Origin: Clostridium sp.
Lineage (GTDB): Bacteria > Bacillota_A > Clostridia > Lachnospirales > Lachnospiraceae
Length of the DNA: 10,420 nucleotides
Direction: 5' to 3'
Assembly: GCA_023666975.1 (NCBI GenBank)
Contig: JAMPAW010000118.1
Location: 1-10,420 of the forward strand
Part shown: piece by piece, positions 7,144 to 10,420 of the stretch
Position numbering within the stretch: the stretch's first letter is position 1
Layout of the letters: every line of letters begins with the position of its first letter
Position numbers and translations under genes: made by a program
Notes under the pieces: model-generated
What the model was told of the DNA's origin: nothing
What the model saw: only the letters and a program-made list of their open reading frames with translations
Database searches by the model: none

Positions 7144-7156
7144 CTTATATCGTCTG

Positions 7157-9334
7157 TTATTTACGGTTCTCATTATCCCAGAAATACACAACAACGGGAT
7201 CTCCCACATCAAAATTCTCGTAGATTGTCTTTGCAAGGTCATACGGAAGATTGACACATCCGTGAGAACCGCTGTAATAATAAATACTTCCTCCATACTG
7301 GCTTCTCCAGCCTGCTGCATCATGCAGACCTATGCCACCGTTAAATGGCATCCAGAACGTGACCGGCGATTCATATTCGTATTCCATAGTTGTCTCTTGC
7401 ACCTTAACCTTTTTTCCCTTCTTTTTCTTTGTCACGGTTTTGGTCTTTGCCACCTTTTCACCCCGCAAAACGGCCGGACTCTGTTTACCCTGAATCGCAT
7501 ATAATCCGATGCAGGTTCCGTTACCGGTTGCCTCTTTTCCGGACACGCAGTCTCCCTCGGCAATTTTTTTACCGTTCTTATAAGCAATCACATGCTGTTC
7601 CGAAAGGTTCACTTCCACATATGTATTTCCGATATCGTTATCTCCCTGTAAGGTATACCCTTTGTTATCAAACACGGCCTCCACAGTAGCCGCCTTGCCC
7701 GCATTTAACGCCTTATACAGGGCATCTGTCGTTTTTTCCTGGTTCAGTTCATAGCCAAAAGCCTCCCCTAAAACCTCTACTTTACGGCTGTTAAAGGAAG
7801 AAACAAATGTGCGTTCCGTGCCGAGTGTGTTGTACTGCTTAGCCAGATCTGTCACATATTCCTGTACCTTGCTTTTGGAAATTTCATAGGCATCTCCACT
7901 CTTTTCCAGCACTTCATCATATAATTCCATTCCCGGCTCCAACGTCAAATCATCCATTTGAAGTTTAATCTCATTTTCACCGTAAACATTCTTCGCTTCA
8001 TATTCCTTTTGAAGTTCTTCATCTGTATCATAAACCTGCGGAAAGTCATAGCAGCCCGCCTCCACTAAATCCAGTTTCGACTGTACTGTCTGAAGACTGC
8101 TGATGACGGCTTTCTTAAAATCGTCCTCCTTTATCGTGCTTCCCATTACCTCTTTGACAATGGTAAAACTGCCGTTTTCCACACCTACATAGGCATCCTC
8201 CGGTGCCACCATTTCCTTTTTCTCCAAAATGTCCATCTCATCAAACTGGTCGTTTAGAAAATCCTCATTCCAAGAGGCATCTGCACCAATCTCAAAATCA
8301 TGATGTTCCATGATATTCACAAACCACAGGTACGCTTCCTGTGCATCAAAACATTTCTTAAATTCATCATGCAGGGATACCTCCATTACAATATCCTTGC
8401 CGTCGATTACCACCTCACTGCCGTCTACAGTCAACAGCGTTAACTGATATGCCTCATAAAAACGGTTCAATACCGCAGCGGCGTCCGCTTTGTTCATATT
8501 AGAAACGTCAACACCGTTAATTGCGGCGTCCGGATAAAAGTGGGCAGAAAAATAGACAAATCCCCAAATATATGCAATCAAAAGAAGTGCGGCCACCGTT
8601 CCCAAAATGCCGGTTAACACTTTTTTACTGCCGGAAGAATTCTCTTTCAAATCCGCTTTCTTCATGATAACCGGCTCGTCGGACTCTGCCTGTATATTTC
8701 CGGCCTTAGAATTTTTCTCAGCCTCCTCAGAAATCTTCTTATCTTCCGTGGAAGTCTTATCCTCTTTTTCAGCCCTTTTCTCATCTTCTTTAGATGCCTT
8801 GTCTTCTTCTTCAGCCTTTTTCTCATCTTCTTTAGAAGTCTTGTCTTCTTCAGCCTTTTTCTTATCTTCCTTGGAAGTCTTGTCTTCTTTCTCGGACTTT
8901 TTCTCATCTTCCTTAGAATTCTTATCTTCTTCAGCCTTTTTCTTATCTTCCTTAGAAGCCTTATCTTCTTCAGCCTTTTTCTCATCTTCTTTAGAAGTCT
9001 TGTCTTCTTCAGCCTTTTTCTCATCTTCCTTGGAAGCCTTGTCTTCTTCCTCGGACTTTTTCTCATCTTCCTTAGAAGCTTTATCTTCTTTCTCGGATTT
9101 ATCTGTGTCGTGTTCTAACTGTTCCGTCTCTTTATGATCAAGGTCTTCCGTTTTTTCCTTAACCTCTTTCTCTTCATCCTCTTTGGCAGATGCACCCTTG
9201 TTCTCATCATTTCCCTGTGTTTTGGCATTTTTACCAAGAAGCTCGTCAAAGTCGGTAATCTCGTCCGTATTTTCGGACATTCCCAGCCCTTCCTCCTGTG
9301 TTACTTTCTGGTTATTGTTTTTCTCTTTGCTCAT
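7157..9334 (-). CDS. Membrane-anchored YkuD L,D-transpeptidase with long charged repeat region
   Basis: Predicted to form 3-3 peptidoglycan cross-links (or attach proteins or other groups to meso-DAP) outside the membrane. Layout of the 725 residues: 1-83 hydrophilic acidic head; 84-205 nine Lys/Glu-rich repeats; 206-236 linker; 238-262 one membrane segment (LTGILGTVAALLLIAYIWG core), predicting a type II protein with the repeats in the cytoplasm; about 268-565 a region beginning INGVDVSNM that resembles the PG_binding_4 domains found before YkuD domains; 571-718 the YkuD domain. The catalytic site is intact: GLHDAAGW (His671) and SGSHGCVNLP (His691, Cys693). A Lys-rich insert (627-646) sits within the catalytic domain. 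AGGAGT precedes the ATG and overlaps the upstream stop. Such enzymes are often tolerant of penicillins but sensitive to carbapenems as a family; nothing here shows that directly. The repeats make the gene far longer than the usual 450-500 codons. Confidence 0.92.
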   Translation of the reverse strand: MSKEKNNNQKVTQEEGLGMSENTDEITDFDELLGKNAKTQGNDENKGASAKEDEEKEVKEKTEDLDHKETEQLEHDTDKSEKEDKASKEDEKKSEEEDKASKEDEKKAEEDKTSKEDEKKAEEDKASKEDKKKAEEDKNSKEDEKKSEKEDKTSKEDKKKAEEDKTSKEDEKKAEEEDKASKEDEKRAEKEDKTSTEDKKISEEAEKNSKAGNIQAESDEPVIMKKADLKENSSGSKKVLTGILGTVAALLLIAYIWGFVYFSAHFYPDAAINGVDVSNMNKADAAAVLNRFYEAYQLTLLTVDGSEVVIDGKDIVMEVSLHDEFKKCFDAQEAYLWFVNIMEHHDFEIGADASWNEDFLNDQFDEMDILEKKEMVAPEDAYVGVENGSFTIVKEVMGSTIKEDDFKKAVISSLQTVQSKLDLVEAGCYDFPQVYDTDEELQKEYEAKNVYGENEIKLQMDDLTLEPGMELYDEVLEKSGDAYEISKSKVQEYVTDLAKQYNTLGTERTFVSSFNSRKVEVLGEAFGYELNQEKTTDALYKALNAGKAATVEAVFDNKGYTLQGDNDIGNTYVEVNLSEQHVIAYKNGKKIAEGDCVSGKEATGNGTCIGLYAIQGKQSPAVLRGEKVAKTKTVTKKKKGKKVKVQETTMEYEYESPVTFWMPFNGGIGLHDAAGWRSQYGGSIYYYSGSHGCVNLPYDLAKTIYENFDVGDPVVVYFWDNENRK
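7397..7456 (-). other. Polybasic insert within the YkuD domain
   Basis: Residues 627-646 of the transpeptidase contain ten lysines in twenty positions (core TKKKKGKKVK). They fall between the GLYAIQGK strand and the WMPFNGGIGLHD segment, where homologues I know carry a short neutral loop. The position is predicted to be extracellular and near the active site. Confidence 0.6.
8549..8623 (-). other. Transmembrane anchor of the L,D-transpeptidase
   Basis: Residues 238-262 are hydrophobic (about 25 residues ending IWGFVYF) and preceded by Lys237 and Lys238-region basic charge. With no signal-peptidase motif evident, this predicts an uncleaved signal anchor with the N-terminus inside and the catalytic C-terminus outside. 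Confidence 0.8.
8720..9085 (-). repeat. Nine in-frame tandem repeats of 39 or 42 bp in the L,D-transpeptidase gene
   Basis: Residues 84-205 are nine consecutive units with consensus DK(A/T)SKEDEKKAEE, four of 13 residues and five of 14. The length difference is one extra Glu or Lys-Glu position at the unit end, always a whole codon. Several units are nearly identical at the DNA level (the plus strand repeats tcatcttctttagaag), indicating recent duplication; the last unit (192-205) is degenerate. The segment is extremely purine-rich on the coding strand, which leaves other frames open. Such arrays are prone to copy-number change by slippage. Confidence 0.92.
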
Positions 9335-9340
9335 TTCTGC

Positions 9341-9346
9341 ACTCCT
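9341..9346 (-). promoter_or_regulatory. Ribosome binding site of the L,D-transpeptidase overlapping the phosphoesterase stop
   Basis: The minus strand reads AGGAGT six bases before the ATG at 9332-9334, overlapping the TAG stop (9345-9347) of the metallophosphoesterase gene. This implies one mRNA and probable translational coupling of the two genes. Confidence 0.75.
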
Positions 9347-10235
9347 ATATAGTTTCCTGATACAAAGTAACGGATACGATTTCCGGTAAATTATTTACAC
9401 GAAATTTGAAGGTATGATTTCCCAGACCACCGCTTAGTATCATATTTTTATTATTGTCAGTAAACAACCCTTTATCATATTTGGGAAAGAAATGTATCAT
9501 CGGTGACAATACACCTCCAAGCAGCGGAAGATAAATCATTCCGCCATGTACATGGCCGGAAAAGGTCAGATTAGCTCCCCATGCTGCATAATCTTGAAAA
9601 TAATCCGGGTGATGAGCCATCAAAATATGGTATTCCTCCGGGTCACATTCCCCAAAAAGGGAAGACAGGTAACCGGACGGCATCGGTTTAAGAATAAATC
9701 GCCTATACAAATCCGGTGACAGGTTTAATCCGTACAGCCAGATTTTGTCATCTCCTCTATGAATTAATGTTTTATCGTCCAGAAGAAGGTGAACTCCGGG
9801 TAAAAGACCCTTTAAAAATCTTTCCCACATATCGCCGTAGACATCTGTGTAGAGACTGGCTCTCAGTTCGTGGTTTCCCATACTGAAATATACCTGTGCA
9901 ATACCACTGAGTGCATTCACCGTATCCACAGCAATATCCACAGGTTCGCCCGGTTTGCCGATAATCATATCCCCCGTAATTAATATTATATCTGGTTGTA
10001 ATTCCTTTATTCGATGAATTAACTCTGCATTATTCTCCCCAAAACAGGCATTGTGTAAATCGGACAACTGAACAATGTGATAGCCATTAAATGCCTGAGG
10101 AATCAGAGCGTCCCTTATCTGATATCTTGTAACCGTCAGCTTTCGGTTTTCCATGTGACTAACGATGAATACCAGAAAAAGACATACAACACCTAGTATA
10201 CAAAGAATTGTCAATATATTCAAGTAAAATTTCAT
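9345..10235 (-). CDS. Membrane-anchored calcineurin-like metallophosphoesterase (YkuE/YaeI type)
   Basis: Predicted binuclear metal phosphoesterase. The chosen start (ATG 10233-10235) gives 296 residues: an N-terminal membrane segment (about 5-26, LNILTILCILGVVCLFLVFIV region), then the phosphoesterase fold with all metal motifs: SDLHN (Asp59, His61), ITGDM (Asp89), MGNHE (Asn121, His122), MAHHPD (His208) and SGHVHGG (His228, His230). The catalytic domain should face outside if the anchor is a signal anchor. Relatives include YkuE and YaeI, the latter linked to lipid A or UDP-sugar lipid chemistry in some bacteria; the substrate here is unknown. An ATG five codons earlier (10248-10250) is possible, but AGGGGA lies six bases before the chosen ATG. 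Its stop overlaps the ribosome binding site of the L,D-transpeptidase gene, so an envelope role is plausible though inferred only from context. Confidence 0.88.
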   Translation of the reverse strand: MKFYLNILTILCILGVVCLFLVFIVSHMENRKLTVTRYQIRDALIPQAFNGYHIVQLSDLHNACFGENNAELIHRIKELQPDIILITGDMIIGKPGEPVDIAVDTVNALSGIAQVYFSMGNHELRASLYTDVYGDMWERFLKGLLPGVHLLLDDKTLIHRGDDKIWLYGLNLSPDLYRRFILKPMPSGYLSSLFGECDPEEYHILMAHHPDYFQDYAAWGANLTFSGHVHGGMIYLPLLGGVLSPMIHFFPKYDKGLFTDNNKNMILSGGLGNHTFKFRVNNLPEIVSVTLYQETI

Positions 10236-10241
10236 TGGTAT

Positions 10242-10247
10242 TCCCCT
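10242..10247 (-). promoter_or_regulatory. Ribosome binding site deciding the phosphoesterase start
   Basis: The minus strand reads AGGGGA six bases before the ATG at 10233-10235. The alternative ATG at 10248-10250 has only a weak GGAAA upstream, so the shorter protein is preferred. Confidence 0.6.
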
Positions 10248-10308
10248 CATTCTCTATTTTTCCATTGTCCCAACTATACCGATATCCTCTGTGTGGCCAG
10301 GCTTTTGC

Positions 10309-10420
10309 CTATTGGAGAGGAACGCTGGACACATTCAGATACTGGTATAAGATTTTTTGCAGGGCATTCCAATATTTTTGCTGCTCTACCTCTTCTGTGG
10401 AAATAATGTTAACTCCTCCA
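10309..10420 (-). CDS. 3' end of an unrecognised gene (truncated by window edge)
   Basis: One minus-strand frame is open from the window edge to a TAG at 10309-10311, giving 36 C-terminal residues beginning GGVNIISTEEVEQQKYW and ending YLNVSSVPLQ. The other two minus-strand frames hit stops within 12 and 33 bases. The composition (amphipathic, Glu/Gln/Tyr/Leu-rich, likely helical) looks like a real protein tail, but it contains no motif I can assign. The stop is 73 bp before the metallophosphoesterase ATG at 10233-10235, with no terminator between, so this gene may belong to the same transcript. Confidence 0.55.
   Translation of the reverse strand, partial: GGVNIISTEEVEQQKYWNALQKILYQYLNVSSVPLQ

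Noticed and set aside
7132..7323. N-terminal extension of the purine nucleoside phosphorylase
   Set aside because: It overlaps the essential YkuD C-terminus in another frame, has no similarity to the family, and a good ribosome binding site supports the ATG at 7129-7131.
8662..9066. A 134-codon minus-strand ORF rich in Arg and Lys in another frame of the same repeat
   Set aside because: Purine-rich repeats leave alternative frames open. The main frame continues into an intact membrane anchor and catalytic domain, so this is a shadow.
8607..9137. A 176-codon plus-strand ORF rich in Ser, Leu and Phe opposite the transpeptidase repeats
   Set aside because: It is the antisense image of the purine-rich Lys/Glu repeat; its periodicity follows the repeat exactly and it has no recognisable domain.
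10299..10310. Short inverted repeat AGGCTTTTGCCT at the end of the right-edge gene
   Set aside because: The stem is only four base pairs, it overlaps the stop codon and no T-run follows on the minus strand, so it does not support a terminator call.

Overview
This is an ordinary-looking but gene-dense chromosomal stretch from a Firmicute, most likely Lachnospiraceae (Clostridium cluster XIVa). That placement is an inference from protein style: a RelQ-class alarmone synthetase, a membrane-anchored YkuD L,D-transpeptidase with a PG_binding_4-like region, and Gram-positive Shine-Dalgarno sites. Every recognisable gene is on the minus strand, so the window is transcribed right to left. Gaps are short; the longest is 144 bp (4097-4240). 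I see no tRNA, rRNA, CRISPR array, IS element or prophage gene.

Right half, in transcription order: the 3' end of an unrecognised gene (10309-10420); a membrane-anchored metallophosphoesterase (9345-10235); a 725-residue L,D-transpeptidase with a long charged repeat region ahead of its membrane anchor (7157-9334); a trimeric-type purine nucleoside phosphorylase (6310-7131); an MTA/SAH-deaminase-type amidohydrolase (4931-6247); and a membrane-anchored M23 metallopeptidase (4241-4849). Gaps and overlapping signals suggest one transcription unit mixing envelope genes (phosphoesterase, transpeptidase, M23) with purine nucleoside salvage (amidohydrolase, phosphorylase).

Left half: an extended -10 promoter at 4206-4214 appears to start a second unit with a leader of about 100 nt. 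This unit carries a RelQ/SasB-type small alarmone synthetase (3293-4096), an RsmF-type rRNA m5C methyltransferase (1884-3266), an RluA-family pseudouridine synthase (731-1831) and the 5' part of mutL (1-718, running off the window). It joins stringent-response signalling, RNA modification and mismatch repair.

No wholly new system is evident. The most interesting points are that the RelQ homologue keeps its catalytic motifs but appears to have lost the residues known for pppGpp allosteric activation, and that the L,D-transpeptidase combines a nine-unit charged cytoplasmic repeat with a polybasic insert inside its extracellular catalytic domain.
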